Shown in pieces: positions 35,260 to 47,362 of a DNA stretch of 64,000 bases. Positions within the stretch are counted from its first letter, which is position 1, and each line of letters begins with the position of its first letter. The DNA is from Nageia nagi (Eukaryota > Pinophyta): the NCBI GenBank assembly GCA_050084985.1, contig JBITNC010000001.1:26598001-26662000 (forward strand), given 5' to 3'. The notes below the pieces were generated by a model. The model saw only the letters and a list, made by a program, of their open reading frames with translations, was not told the origin of the DNA and ran no database searches. A program made the position numbers and the translations under genes.

Positions 35260-37308
35260 GATTGCTTGCCCTCAAGTAATTACAATATAATCCAAGGTCC
35301 AAACCCCATCTCAAATAATAGATTCCATCATGCTCAAGTGAAGAAATCATATCAACTATGAATCCAATGGACTTATCCTCAATATTGTGCTTAACAACAC
35401 TCCAAAAATTAGCAAGTGTATGATACTCAGGTCTAAAATAAAAATTAGTGTGTAATGGCTCAAAATTAGTCCACAAGTCTTCCTAATCAATGTATAAACA
35501 TGTATCAATAGTTGGAAAAAAGGTTTTCGACATTGGATCTCCATAATTACACTCAAATGGTGCATGTATTTCCAACCAAAAGTTCTCTACCTATGTGTTA
35601 ATGGCAACCAATAAATTAGGACCTAAAATACCAACAATAATCTAAACAAAGCCTCTCATCATCACCAAACAATCATCAACGATTGCATCCATTAAGATAG
35701 GGAAAATAATAATCAAATTATTATCAAATAATTTATCAACAATGTGTGTAAGGAAAATAAATATTTTCTAATTATATGAAGCCCCCATCAAGTGAAGAGC
35801 ATTCCTTATATCATCTTCAACTATCCTTCTTGTATAAATAATAAGTGCAACCTTTACTGAGTGTTTATTAGTCCTAAAGACATGAGAAAAAAGTACAATA
35901 ACAATCTCATTTTTATTAGCAAATAATGCAACCCATAATTTTTCCATATTAGTCCCAACTAACATCACAAATATTGCCTCAAAAGATAAGGATCTAGCCT
36001 CAAAATTATGCAATCCAAAAAATCCTAGTAAACACATCTACAATAGTCCTCTTTTTCTTGAAAATTTCAATCCCTGTTATCCTCAAAAGTGTTTTCCAAA
36101 CATCCAAGAATGTATCCCTTTCAATCATGAAGAATGTAGTTCAAAATGTTGAAAATAATAGCAACATGTAAATCCTAATTTCCTCCATGATTATTGTGTC
36201 CAAAGGAAAGAAATGGTACCCAAAATTACCAAACACTCAGTGCATATTAAGCACAAAATGACAACAATCTCATTGATCTTTAAAATACCATTAATTGGAA
36301 GGTTGAAATTGAAAAAGTTCTCACAAAAATTATTGAGTGTAATGCTCCAAATAGGTACATTAGGAAATCATATGTACAAATAAACCACATATATGAAGTC
36401 TTGATGAAACCAATCTTGTCCCAAACCAACATTGGGATTTTCAAGAATGTAATGGCCACAAAAATCAATAAGTGTACCTTCCTTGTTCTTGATGTTTTGG
36501 TTGTAACTAAATGTTTCATGAGAAAATATTATACCCTTAAAATCCTTCAAGAGAAGCTATGGATTCTTGTAAATATATAGACAACCAAAGTGAGCTAAAA
36601 CAAGTGAGGCAATTCCCCATGTCATGTACCAAGGATCCAAGTGGTTCCAAGGACCACCAAGTCCTTCATCATAGGATAAAACTATTCTTCCTCTCTCCTC
36701 TAAGGCTGATTTGAAAACCTTCATGCTTTCATTTTCATTCCCCATGATCACCTCCAACCTTATTAATCTCCCATTATGTGCCAACACATGCAAATATGAT
36801 GGATCTAGAAGATTATTGCAATTCACATGAAGAATTTATTCTTTCCACACATCACACTTTGAACCAAAGGCATGAAACTAGTATGTGTATACTCACAAAA
36901 TGATTGAAAATTTTTGACATTCACATCTACAACAAGCTTCTTATTATTCTATACATTCTCAACTAATGGGGGTGATTACATTTGAAGGAAACATCTTGAC
37001 ATAACTCATGTGGTGATACAATAATTTTTTATTTTCCTCCATCATTTTTACATACCTCAATTTTTAATGGAACTACAATGGATGATTTTAATTCTCCTTC
37101 TTTGTAGCCTTTTCTTCTTCCATGCTAGGATCATTCTCTTCACCTTTCTCATTACTACCTCCCAAAACCAAATCTGAAACAACAATGGTTCTTTCCTCTT
37201 TCCTTTCAATATTATTACTTTCAACAACATTATGAATTTTTTTTGAATTTTTTTCATAAAAATCAAAAGTACTTCCATATGTTTTGTGGTTGGTCTAGGT
37301 TTCATCAT
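35260..37308 (-). pseudogene. Unrecognised coding relic of element C
   Basis: From 36826 down to about 35244 one minus-strand frame stays coding-like over about 530 codons. Stops cluster only around 36190-36040, and the frame reads through the purine tract into the LTR. Visible stretches include PWNHLDPWYMTWGIASLVL, GLGQDWFHQDFIYVVYLY, MEKLWVALFANKNEIVIV, YTRRIVEDDIRNALHLMG and IYYLRWGLDLGLYCNYLR. A Lys-rich stretch at 37308-37057 precedes it in another frame. I find no zinc knuckle, DTG/DSG, YxDD or DDE signature. It could be an unusual gag, a captured host segment or an unknown accessory ORF. No function is proposed. Confidence 0.4.
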
Positions 37309-38098
37309 TATGTAATTGATGCTCTATGTCTTGAATCTGGAACTCCACATTCTTCTTCTTTTTCAAATCCAAAAGGTACAACCTCCTTGAGTCTAGCTAT
37401 TAGGGGGTTTTTGGCATCTTACTCCCAACATAATATTTTGATTTTTCCCACTCAATGATTATATACCCCAAAAGACCTTGGTATAGCTAAAAATTGGTGT
37501 CTCTCTAGAACTCTTTGGAGGTCCCTTAGTATATCTGAAGTAACACTTCAATTCTTGATGGTGTTATATGTGGTGGAGTAGATCTATATTCCCATGTATC
37601 TCCTCTCTTCTTCTTCATCCTTTTTCATGCACTTCATCCAAATACCAAAAGATCATCTCACATTCTTCTTGAGAAATTTTTCTTTCCTCAAATTGATGGA
37701 GCATTTTCTAGAATATCTTCTTTCTAAAATTTGACTTATTTACCTTAATTGAATATTTGGCTGAATTTTCTCTTTCCATTGGTGCCAATTTTGATTTCTT
37801 CATGTGGAATGCATATTTGGCTAAAGCTTCAAAAAATCTTAATAAAAAATTTGAATTTTTCATATTAGATTTTTCTAACTAGTTAGGAAAATAGATCAAG
37901 ACTTTTTATAGCTAGAAATGGCCTTTGGATCTGGAGATATATTTTCAAAACCCTAGATGAATTATTTTAGGAATTCAAAATTTTCCATAAAACTATAGTT
38001 TTGATCCCAAAAATAGTTTTTAAAGTGCAAAACCTCCTAATCCACTAGTTCAATTTATCTATAGCTAGATCTTAACCACATAGGCTAGCAAAATCTAA

Positions 38099-38110
38099 GG
38101 TTTGATACCA
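38099..38110 (-). promoter_or_regulatory. Primer-binding site of element C, tRNA-iMet type
   Basis: The minus strand reads TGGTATCAAACC, close to the common TGGTATCAGAGC primer site complementary to initiator tRNA-Met. It implies that the 5' LTR of C extends from 39491 down to about 38113. Confidence 0.5.
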
Positions 38111-38112
38111 CA

Positions 38113-39491
38113 GTAAGATCCCAAATATAGACTCAATTGCAAACAAGCCAATTAATTATCAAATTCAATCATATACACACCCACATCTAGAATAGAGCAT
38201 CAAAATCAAGTCTAAATAATCCCAAAATTCCAATTTTTCATGTGTACAAGCATGAATGCACCAAAATACCCCAAAGTTACAAGTATGGAATCATACACAT
38301 CAATCATAAAGATAAATATTGAGATCTAATATGCACATGGATGTATTAATGATGATAAATATAAAATGATACAATACCAACCCCAAAGGGCTCAACATTG
38401 ACTTCCAAGGAGCCAACTAGGGTATACAAATATGCAAATGTGATCAATGTAGAATAATGGATGGGACAACCTCACTCCCTAAAGCCTAGATGCTCTACTA
38501 TATAACTCTCACCCTTGGAAACCATTAAAGGTAGGAGTATGATCTCAAAATACCATCTAATGGACTAATATGCTACAACTTAACCATAGATTAGCAAGTT
38601 CCCTCAATTTGTTAAGCCTCCTAGATGTTGCACTTATGGGAAGGCTTCTTGATGTTGTGCCAAGACTTGTGTACACTAGATAGTAGAATAAATATTATCA
38701 AATCAGGTATATCCATGTAATTATATGAATTTCCTTTATATAACAATCCTTGGATCTATATCTCACCTAAAAACCATCACTCCAACCTCCAAGTCCAATG
38801 TTAGCCTCTTAGAGACCCTCAAATGCCCAAATATGGGGTTATATATGTCCTAAGTATCATACACATGCCAACGCTACCTAGGGATGTCAAGAATTACAAG
38901 ATCTAATGGCTAGATATGAAACACCTCATTATTGGAGACTAATATAACATTTACAATTATTAATTACCTTGGAATCATGTATTACAAGTCATATAAGTGG
39001 CCCCCATAAAACATACTAAATCTATTCTTAATTACCAACCTCACACCTAAATACAATCCATAACTAACTCATATTCCAAGGAGTGGGATGTCACATTTCA
39101 ATGGTTCAATATGGGTATATTTTTTTATTTTCATGTGTGGCCATGATATGGATGACTTGTACAACTAGCAAACTTCAAGAGACCATAATTCTTTCATTTC
39201 CTAATAAAACCATGTTGTGTAACTTGTCAAACCATTTCCCATGAGATGACCTATCCAATGAAAAAATCAAATCAACTCTCCAAGACCTATGGTGAAATCT
39301 ATTCTCAAATAATTCATCCTAATCTTGGAAGGAAGATGTCCCACTTTGAGGCTCACAATGTGGGTCAATAGGACCATTATATTCTATCCCAAGTATTAAC
39401 ATCAAATACATAAATGAATAAATAAATATTTACAAAGAGGGAGTCCTTAGGATTCCATAATTAATTATCTTTTACCAAAGAGGATGTTACA
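38113..39491 (-). repeat. 5' LTR of element C
   Basis: About 1.38 kb. The outer part (38846-39491) is repeated at 34599-35243. The inner part aligns in reverse with the B-family LTR, including the block around CCTAGTTGGCTCCTTGG and a following TATTGTAT-rich segment. C and B therefore belong to related families of similar LTR length. Confidence 0.6.
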
Positions 39492-39693
39492 CCATGCTAG
39501 ATAAATAAAATTGAAGGTTGAGTTAACTAAAAAATTGATTCATCCAAGTATGGTTGGTTAATCATGAGGATCAATCTAGCACCCCCACAACTTTGTCATA
39601 AGATAAAGAGCCAAATTACATTTTTTAGATCAACAAAGGGCTACAAAAAATAAAAGGTAACTAATAATTAGGGTAACATAAATAATTTAACTA

Positions 39694-39710
39694 CCCTCCT
39701 TCTAGTGTTG
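39694..39710 (-). promoter_or_regulatory. Primer-binding site of element F, tRNA-Asn type, decayed
   Basis: Plus strand CCCTCCTTCTAGTGTTG. The first twelve bases equal the site of the Tat element. The remaining differences from the tRNA end are three C-to-T changes and one A-to-G. It lies directly beside the TGGG start of the long F LTR. Confidence 0.6.
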
Positions 39711-39711
39711 T

Positions 39712-42700
39712 TGGGAATGAAATCTTTCCTCTTACTCAATGATTACTATGAAATTATCAATATGGGAAAGCAACCTAGGATTTAGGTGATAATTTGTTAC
39801 TGATCTACTCTTGTAAGAATTGATACCCCAAGGTTTCTTATGAAAGATTGTGTCATTAATACAAGATTTATATTATTTAGGTATTTTTTGGAAATCAATT
39901 AAGTAGTGGGATAGAGGTAGTAATTATTAACATACATTTTTTTATAGGGATTGAGGTGTTTATCATACAATAATTTGAAAGTTGGTATGGCTTTTAAAGA
40001 AAGTAAAAATAAAGAAAAGAAAAGTTGAGAATGAGGTAGATGCTTGGTTAGATTTAGAAGAGAATACCACAATGTAAGCATTGTCTAAATTTTCATTCTT
40101 TCATATTAGTTAATAAGTCATATTTAATTAAATCAAGCTTTGAAAGCAAATTACTATTATCCAATCATTTCAAAGTGTAGGAAGTAGAGCCACTATCAAG
40201 ATAATCAAAGAACTTAGAGGGGGTCATAAGGATGAATTGGTTTTGAATAAGAAGTTTAATTTGATTTCATAAAATAAAGGAAATTTAGAAAACAAAATAT
40301 TTATACATGAAAGAAATGGATTAGCAACAATTTGAGACAATTCAAACACTTTAGAAAATTTTCCAACAAATTCTCCTAAAACTCATGAGTTTCCAAGGAC
40401 ATGGCACAAAAATATTCAAATTACTACAAATTACTCTAAAGGGGTAAATCCATAACTTCAATTTATGATAGCACACTTGGAATCAATATTTAGCCACTTG
40501 TATTATGTTCATAAAAGAGATGCATATGTACATCAATTTTCTCCTCAATATTTTTTTTCATAAAATTTGGCCTTTTCCTTCACTTAATCATTCTCTGCAA
40601 AAAGGAGTCCCCTTATGTCTTATTTATATACTTTTTGGTGTTTCCCTAATTTGAACCTAATGAAATTAAAATACAATGAAATTACATTGGAAGTGGTAGG
40701 AGAATACATTTTTCCTTTCAACCACTTTTAGTGTATATACATGAAATTGATCTATTTGCAAAGGATCTTGTAGATTTTGAATCAGCTTTGGATCTCCTCT
40801 ATCATATTTGAGTACCCTTTTTGCTAAAATGTGGATTCCATCTTTTTTATAGTGAACTTGGCAAGATTTTGAGCATTTGGTAAGGATTTTCTAAAATTTT
40901 ATACTTTTGCTCTAAAATGTAGAAAATGGTGAAAGGGAAGGTGAAATTTATAGAAATTTTAAAAATCACCCAAATGGATATTATATGGCTAAAGATGGAT
41001 TAGAGTTGGATCTTGGAGGTTTTTAAGATTGATTTGGACGTTTTTGAAGATTTAGCTCAAAATTTGGGATTTTGAGCAATTTTGGGAAAAAGCTTATTAG
41101 AGTGACAAGCTTGGTGCTCAAGTTTTTTGTCAAAAAGGTCATGTTTGGTTCTCAAGTGCTCAACTTTGGTGCTCAAATTTTACTTTTGTATGCTTTAAAT
41201 GCTTTTTAACCCCAATTGATCATCCTAAAGATATGTTTTACATGATCCATTGAGTTTGAAGTTACCAAACCCCTCCATTCCTATGTATAGCTCTAACTTA
41301 TGCAAATCTTGTCCATTTTGCTTGCCTTTTGGAACATCTTGTGCAATTTTTAAATGGGTTTATGCTCATGAAATCTTGTGGAATTTTAAATTTTGAGCCA
41401 AACTCATGAATTTCTCTCCTAGGCATTAATTTCCATGTGTTTGATAATGTCAAAGTCCTCCATACCTATGCCTACCTTGAGGATGCACCAAACTTGCTTG
41501 AAATTAGAAATTTGTAAGTTTAAAGGTGCTTAGAATATGATTTTGCACCATACTTATATTTTTGTTTTGTAAAATTTGCATCTTGAAATTTGGTCCATTT
41601 GGTCTAGTCATGCCTAGGTGCCAACTTTGAGGCTTGGATAGTATCAAAGACATACAATCATGCAGCTAGTACAAAAGTTTATCATTTTCAAAAATCCTTT
41701 AGCCATTTGGTGCAAAATTTGGAGTTCAATCCTCCTATGCTTTTGAGAAAATTTGAAAATTTTGACCAAAATTGATATGTTCTCCTATGCACTAGAAAAT
41801 TGTCTTTGATATAACCAAAGGGGTGGAAATATGTGCCTACCTCTTGAGGCATCAAATGTGATTATTTTTTAAACTTGCAAGTCTAATTATGCTTGGTTTT
41901 TGGTCCTCTCAAACACCTATTTTTGTTCCCATTTGATCACTTCAAAATTTCATCTTTTTAGACCATAAGCATGCTAGGTTGTATATTTGAAGCTTTGATA
42001 TTACCAAAGGAGTGAAAATTTGCACCCACCTCTTGTGGGCATAAAATTTTTCCAATTTTGAGAACCCTTTGGTCCTATGGTGTGAAATTTGATGTTGAAT
42101 TTTCCCATACTTCCAAGAAAATTTTCCAATTTTTTGAGAAAATGGCCTCATACCTCCATTGGATGCTAGAATTTGGTGTTTTATGATGTCAAAGGGGTGC
42201 AATCTTGCACCTAGGTTGAAGAAGCTTCAAATTTGTTCAATTTTGTAGAGTCCAAGATCAATCTTACATGATTTTTTATCCTACACAAAATCCATATTTT
42301 TGTTTTGCACTTTGATGGTGTTAAAATTTTATCATTTTGAGGCATGAGAATGCTAGGCACCAAAAGTTTTGGTTTGATGACATCAAACCCCTCCAAACAT
42401 GAACATAAAATTTGTGAGTTTAATTTTGATATAATTAGTTTTATGTAAAAAATTTTGTCATGTTTTTTTTTACTCTCCATCATGTCATGATCTCAAAATA
42501 TTTTTCATTTTTTAATGAAAAAGGAGTTATTCCTCCTTTAGGCACAAAAAAATGAGCTTTGATGACATCAAAGCACCCTAAACTTATGAATAGCCTTGGA
42601 ATCCATAATTTATTTCCATTTTTGAAAGTTATGGGAGAAAAATTTCTCAATTTTTCATTCTCCACCATACCTATGTCCTAGTTTTTCAAATTTACAAGGT

Positions 42701-43487
42701 TGAAATTTCATGATTTTGAGAGCTCTTGAGTCTAGGCATCATAATATTTGGTTTGGTGATGTAAAACCACCTAAAACTTATTCCTATATGCTTGAAACAT
42801 AAATTTTAAAATTTTTCAATAATTTCAAGCCCAAACTTGCCTCATTTTCCCTTACACCTTGCCATGTCATTGAAATTGGGATAAAAATTTATCAAAATTA
42901 AGCTTTTGGAAGCTAGGCACCAAAAATTTAGCTTTGATAATCTCAAACCCCTCAAATCATACACCTAACTCTCCTTAGTGCAATATTTACCCAATTTAAA
43001 AAATTCCAAGCCTAAACTTGCTTAAAATTTGATCCTTTGATAGCTTAGTGTCCTTAAAATTTACTTCAAATTTGATCCAAAATACCCCCATTTTGTATTA
43101 TGCACCAACTTGTAGCCTTTGATGGCATCAAAGCTTGGAAAATTTTTCTTAGGTTGTAGAGAGAGCAAACTTGATTGAATCCCAAAATTTTCAAACCTAA
43201 TTTTGGATGAAATAGGTCCTCTACTAGCCTATGTCTTATGATTCCAACTCTGATAAAATTTGTAAAATAACTTCATCTCCATCAGTTCCATTTGAGATCC
43301 AAAAATCTTGTATTCTAGTGAAGTCATTAAATCCTAGTTCCTTGGTTACAAAATTGGTAACTGGATGCTCTAATACTCTTCAAGGTTTTCAATGAGTAAT
43401 CTTTGTGAATCACTCCCTAATATTATCTTTACATTGTTCAAAATCAACCATCCATCACCTTAATCTAATCTCAAGGAAATGTACCCA
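39712..43487 (-). repeat. Long LTR of element F, about 3.8 kb
   Basis: Bounded on the plus strand by TGGGAATG at 39712, beside a decayed primer site, and by TACCCA at 43487, the same end as in the copy at 496-1162. TGGG...CCCA are canonical LTR ends. On the minus strand it would be a 5' LTR. At 43488 it abuts a gypsy pol relic whose reading frame is cut off there. More than half of it is a tandem array of roughly 186-bp units. No convincing gene inside. Confidence 0.55.
41200..43220. repeat. Diverged roughly 186-bp tandem array with palindromic core
   Basis: A core related to TTTGATGACATCAAA occurs at about 41252, 41438, 41633, 41802, 41991, 42177, 42371, 42556, 42750, 42930 and 43115. Spacing is 169-195 bases, mostly 180-195. 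Around the core recur AGGCACCAAAA(A/G)TTT, CCCCTCCA-like and AAATTTTGAG-like phrases. Units are far diverged from each other, so the array is old. The clearest cores are TTTGATGACATCAAA at 42371 and CTTTGATGACATCAAAG at 42556. The short minus-strand frames at 41942-42668 are by-products of the array. Confidence 0.75.
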
Positions 43488-44640
43488 TTATCGATAAAAT
43501 TTTTTATTGAGAGTGAATAAACTAAAGAGGCATGTGATAATTATGAAAAATGATATCTTTACCTAGGATATAATTATGTTAATACTTATTTACTTATACA
43601 AGAGCATATAACTCCTTATCACATTTAGAATAATTCTATTTTGCAGTTGAAAATATCTTTGAAAGATAGGCCACTAGATGACCATTTTGTTTTAATGCAA
43701 CATCAAAAGTAAACTAAGATATAGCTATTTTGATCTCAAAAGGTTGATTCAAATCAAGAAGAAACAATACTAAATCAATGCAAATGTGATGCTTAAGAGT
43801 ATTGAAATAAGTGGTATGATTGTTGATCTATTTGGAGGGAATGTTAATGTGAGTCAATTGATGTAATGGAGAAAAAATATCTAAATAATTATGAATGAAC
43901 TTCCTATAGAATGTATCAAGCCCAAGAAAACTCCTCAAATATGGAAGAGAGAAAGGTTTTGGCAATTGTTGTAGAACTTAAACTTTGGCAGGATCAACTA
44001 TAACATCATGCTCATCAATAATGAATCCCACATATGAAATAGACCATTGACCAAAGTAACATTTAGAGAGCCTTACAAATAGTTTATTATGATGAAGAGT
44101 AAGCAATATATGCTCCAAATGCTACAAATATTATCCCCATGTCTTGGAGAAAATAAGAAAATCATCCAAATAGATGATAATAAATTTATCCAAATAATCA
44201 CAAAATATTTCATTCATCATCCTTATTAAGGTGGCAGGAGCATTAGTTAGGCCAAAAGGTATGACAAGCTACTCAAAGAGACCAACATTTTTTTTGAACA
44301 TTATTTTTTAAGTATCTTCTAGTTCCACCCGAATCTAATGATATCCACTCTTGAGGTCCAATTTGGAGAAGAATTTGGTACTTGAAGCTAGTCATTCAAA
44401 TCATCAATACATAGAAAAGGATATATATTTTTTATGATGATTTTATTCAATTCTCAAAAATCAATACAAAAGTTTCAAGTACCATCTTTCTTCATGACCA
44501 AAAGATAAATAAAAGCAAAATGTGAAACACTAGTTTTGATGAAATCCTTATCCAATAAGTCCTCAATTTGATGTTTAATTTATTCATTTTATGTAATTGA
44601 ATTCAAGTATAGAGGTGGATTTGGAAGAGAAGATCCTAGA
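43488..44640 (-). pseudogene. RT and RNase H relic of gypsy element G
   Basis: On the minus strand, across frame changes: KKDGTWNFCIDF and LNKIIIKNIYPF (about 44490-44420), [35 protein letters not shown], then [15 protein letters not shown] (YLDD at about 44162-44175). After these come DEHDVIVDPAKV, LRSFLGLDTFYRKFI and an RNase H part with HLVAYLSKIFSTAK and YSKCDKELYALV near 43600-43660. The YLDD box and the motif wording fit a chromovirus-like Ty3/gypsy element. The frame is cut at 43488 by the F LTR; the missing integrase would lie beyond the other end of F, outside the window. Confidence 0.8.
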
Positions 44641-46128
44641 ATGCTATCAATAGCATGATTGATTGGTTTACTTGGAGGAAGTGAAGAAGATATATGGAAC
44701 ACATATTTGTATTTGTGAATAAGCTTATCAATTTTTATATTTAAGTTTGTCAATGTGATGATGCTTAGAGATGCATTAGGTTATAGGAAAAGAAAGATTT
44801 GAGCTGATTTTATAGCATTATTATCAATTTTATGTGCTTGGTTACAATTTAGTAACAAATTCTTTTGTTGTTGTGAAGATTGTGTGTTACGAATTGGATA
44901 CTTATTGTCATCTTTCTCTAGTGTATATATGTTGTTAAATGCATCATATTACATGCCTTCCTATGATATTGAAAAGGTTTACCCAACATAAGCCCACAAT
45001 AATCCATATTGGTCATATTGTAAGTGACCTTATCCACAAAGTGATGATCAAAAACAAAAGACAAAGTGCATGTGTGTATGATCTTTATGGAGGAACCACC
45101 ATCCTTCCATCCAAGTGAATAAGGATGAGGAAGAGGTTCAAGATGAAACTTCAATTATCAACTATAGTTCCCATAATTATATTTTTTTATGATCCATTAT
45201 CTATTATACAATCCACATGAAATTTAGGTGTGATATATTCTTGAGTTACAAACAAATTATCACAAGTGTTTGGATATATAATGTGATGCATCAAAGAAAC
45301 ATTATTGAGGTGACCACACAATTCCTCATAAGTTGTGTCTTTACTTGTAGAATTGATTAGGACATCATGTGCTCCTTCATAAATTGATCGTATAATAAGA
45401 GTATTCTTTTTCTTCTTAGGATAGTCAGACTTGGTATGACCTTTTCCTTTAGAATAGTTACAAAACTTTTTATTAGAAGAAGAAGAAGAAGAATTGGAAC
45501 ATTACTTGAACCATTATTTGGTTTATATGAAGAGTGATTCTTTCTTAAATTAGAAGAAGAATTTTGATTGTTGGAATAATAAGTTTCCTTTGGAGGAGGC
45601 TTTGAAGAAAGTAATTCCTTAGCTAAAAATACTTGACTAAAAGTAACAAAAAGAATTTGAGCTTCTTGAAACTTTACCTTGCAATAGAAGGTTTGGACAT
45701 AAACCACATTTGAATATGAGAATGAGATTCTCTGTGGTATCCTCTCCCTATAATAAAATTCTCAAGTAATTGAATTAGTTTATGTAGTCTTGCACCACTT
45801 TTTAGAACACTCTATGGAATTGAATCTATTGGACTTGAAGATAATATCAATAATTAGGAGGATAAAATGTATTACCAAGGAATGAAAAAAGGTCATCCCA
45901 AGACTCAAAATCATGATCCAAAACTACCAATTTTGCAATGCTTTATAGTTTAATAAGAGCAAAAGGGACCTTATCTTCATCCATTGTTTCATTTAAAGAG
46001 AAGCAAAACTCCATGTACATGATCCAAGAATTGAAGATATATGCATTACGAACACTAGTGTAGATGGGAACCTCACATTTGGCTTGGTGATAATTTGATC
46101 TTGTATCTATCTTAATGTTGAGATCATG
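44641..46128 (-). pseudogene. Gag C-terminus and protease relic of gypsy element G
   Basis: The minus strand reads a gag part (WDDLFSFLGNTFYP, about 45870; VQDYIN, about 45770), then a Ser/Asn-rich stretch. A zinc-knuckle-like FCNYSKGKGHTKSDYPKKKK follows, near 45440, with the last Cys changed to Tyr. Near 45210 FHVDCIIDNGS is probably the protease active-site loop (usually DSG or DGG). Many stops and frameshifts. The start of gag is displaced by the H LTR and continues at 47363. Confidence 0.65.
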
Positions 46129-47362
46129 TGTAATATCCCCAAAATTTTGGTGTCTCACTCACTTCATCTCTAGAAAGTGGGATGCTCCTCTTCTTTATGA
46201 TATTTAGCACTTAAGAGTATTTTATTATATTTTAGCATAAAATACATACTTTAGACATATTTTTAATATTTTTGCATTATTACATGCCAATCAAGACTTG
46301 GTTTCAGCATTGTCACATGTAAATTAAAATAATAAATTAAATAATAACCCTTTATTTATGTAAGTTACACTTGTATGCTTAAAATAAGAATAAAAGCACT
46401 CCAATTTGGGACATTGGGCTTCTAAGGAGTAATTTTAATATCTTAAGTGGGTTTCTTATACTTGTATCATTGTGGGTAACTCATATGTCAAATAATTCAT
46501 GATACCAAGATAAATTATTATTTATAAATGCAATATTAGTCATATTAAGTGGGGTGTTGCATATATAAGCCCTTGGATATTGTAATTTGGCATCTCAAGG
46601 TAGTGTATGACACCCATAATGGGACATTGCATGGAGGAAGAACCTTAGCATCCAGTGGATGTGATTTTGGAAATCCCAAGGCACATTAGTAGACATCAAG
46701 GAGCAAAATTTCACCCCATGGGTGAATTTGGACCAAACAAAGCAATTATGGTGATCCTAAGATATCATTGGAATCCTTCAAGAGGGATGTTGGGCAAGAA
46801 AAGCCTTAAGCATTGTAAAAGGGAGAGTTTGTACATCATGAAGATATGTTGGATTGTTATTATTTTATTTTATAAATATCAATGTGAACTCTTTTCTTTT
46901 CATTTTATTTTCATAAAGGAGTTATTAGGGTCTAGCATTCCCTTTGTCTTATGCTACTGCTACTCAGGGTTTAGCATTCCCTAGTGTTACTAAAGATTGT
47001 TAACTAGGATTTGGCATTTCCTAGATCAACTAAAGACTATTGTCATTATGGAGTCCTAGAATCTCTCAAGGATTCACTCCAACATTACTATAGCTACTAA
47101 ATATCTCTATCAAGGAGACCATTATTAAATACCAAAGGACCACCATTACTAAAGACTCTACAAAAGCCCTAATACTTCACTATTTAGGGAAAGACCTCCA
47201 TTACTAGGACATCATATCTAGAGTATCACTTTGCTCTCATAAAAAGCATGTAATCATCTCTTTTGGCAATAATAATTTGGGATCCCATTTTTCAAGTATC
47301 AATTGAGTAATATTTTATTATTTATTTGAGGTTTTGCATTAGATATTAGACATTGCACATTT
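46129..47362 (+). mobile_element. Solo LTR H inside gag of G
   Basis: Begins TGTAATATCCCC at 46129, directly behind TCATG (46124-46128). TCATG recurs at 47363-47367, three bases behind a GCACA. The gag-like reading on the minus strand is interrupted exactly here and resumes on the other side. No internal region or second LTR is present, so this is a solo LTR. It contains GGGTCTAGCATTCCC, GGGTTTAGCATTCCC and GGATTTGGCATTTCC as short reiterations near 46930-47020. The strand is inferred from the TGTAATATCC start; the right end is uncertain by three bases. Confidence 0.6.

Larger units (their letters stand above)
34599..39491 (-). mobile_element. Element C: LTR element with unrecognised coding relic, 3' LTR truncated
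   Basis: Two direct copies, 34599-35243 and 38846-39491, share both ends and most of their sequence. On the minus strand the right one starts TGTAACATCC. The right LTR probably runs on to about 38113, where a primer-like TGGTATCAAACC follows. Its inner part (around 38390-38420) aligns with the B-family LTR in reverse (CCAAGGAGCCAACTAGGG). The left LTR breaks off after 645 bases. No target duplication is seen, which fits truncation. No RT, protease or integrase was found inside. Confidence 0.65.
33328..39635 (-). mobile_element. Probable D solo LTR, split by element C
   Basis: The parts 33328-34598 and 39492-39635 together align with the D LTR at 21789-23641 in the same orientation. AAGGG occurs at 33323-33327 and again at 39636-39640, as expected for a 5-bp duplication around a solo LTR. 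The match extends to CAACAAAGGG on both sides, which may be chance or microhomology. The first twenty bases of the LTR are poorly matched. About 430 bases present in the other D copy (23064-23490) are missing at the point where C sits, so the C insertion was accompanied or followed by a deletion. Confidence 0.6.

Noticed and set aside
21789-39635. The two D LTR copies as ends of one element
   Set aside because: The primer site and gag lie to the left of the left copy on the minus strand, so it is a 5' LTR whose partner must lie further left; the right copy has its own likely target duplication.
46655-46984. 109-codon plus-strand frame
   Set aside because: Lies inside solo LTR H, has no motif and no relation to known LTR-element proteins.
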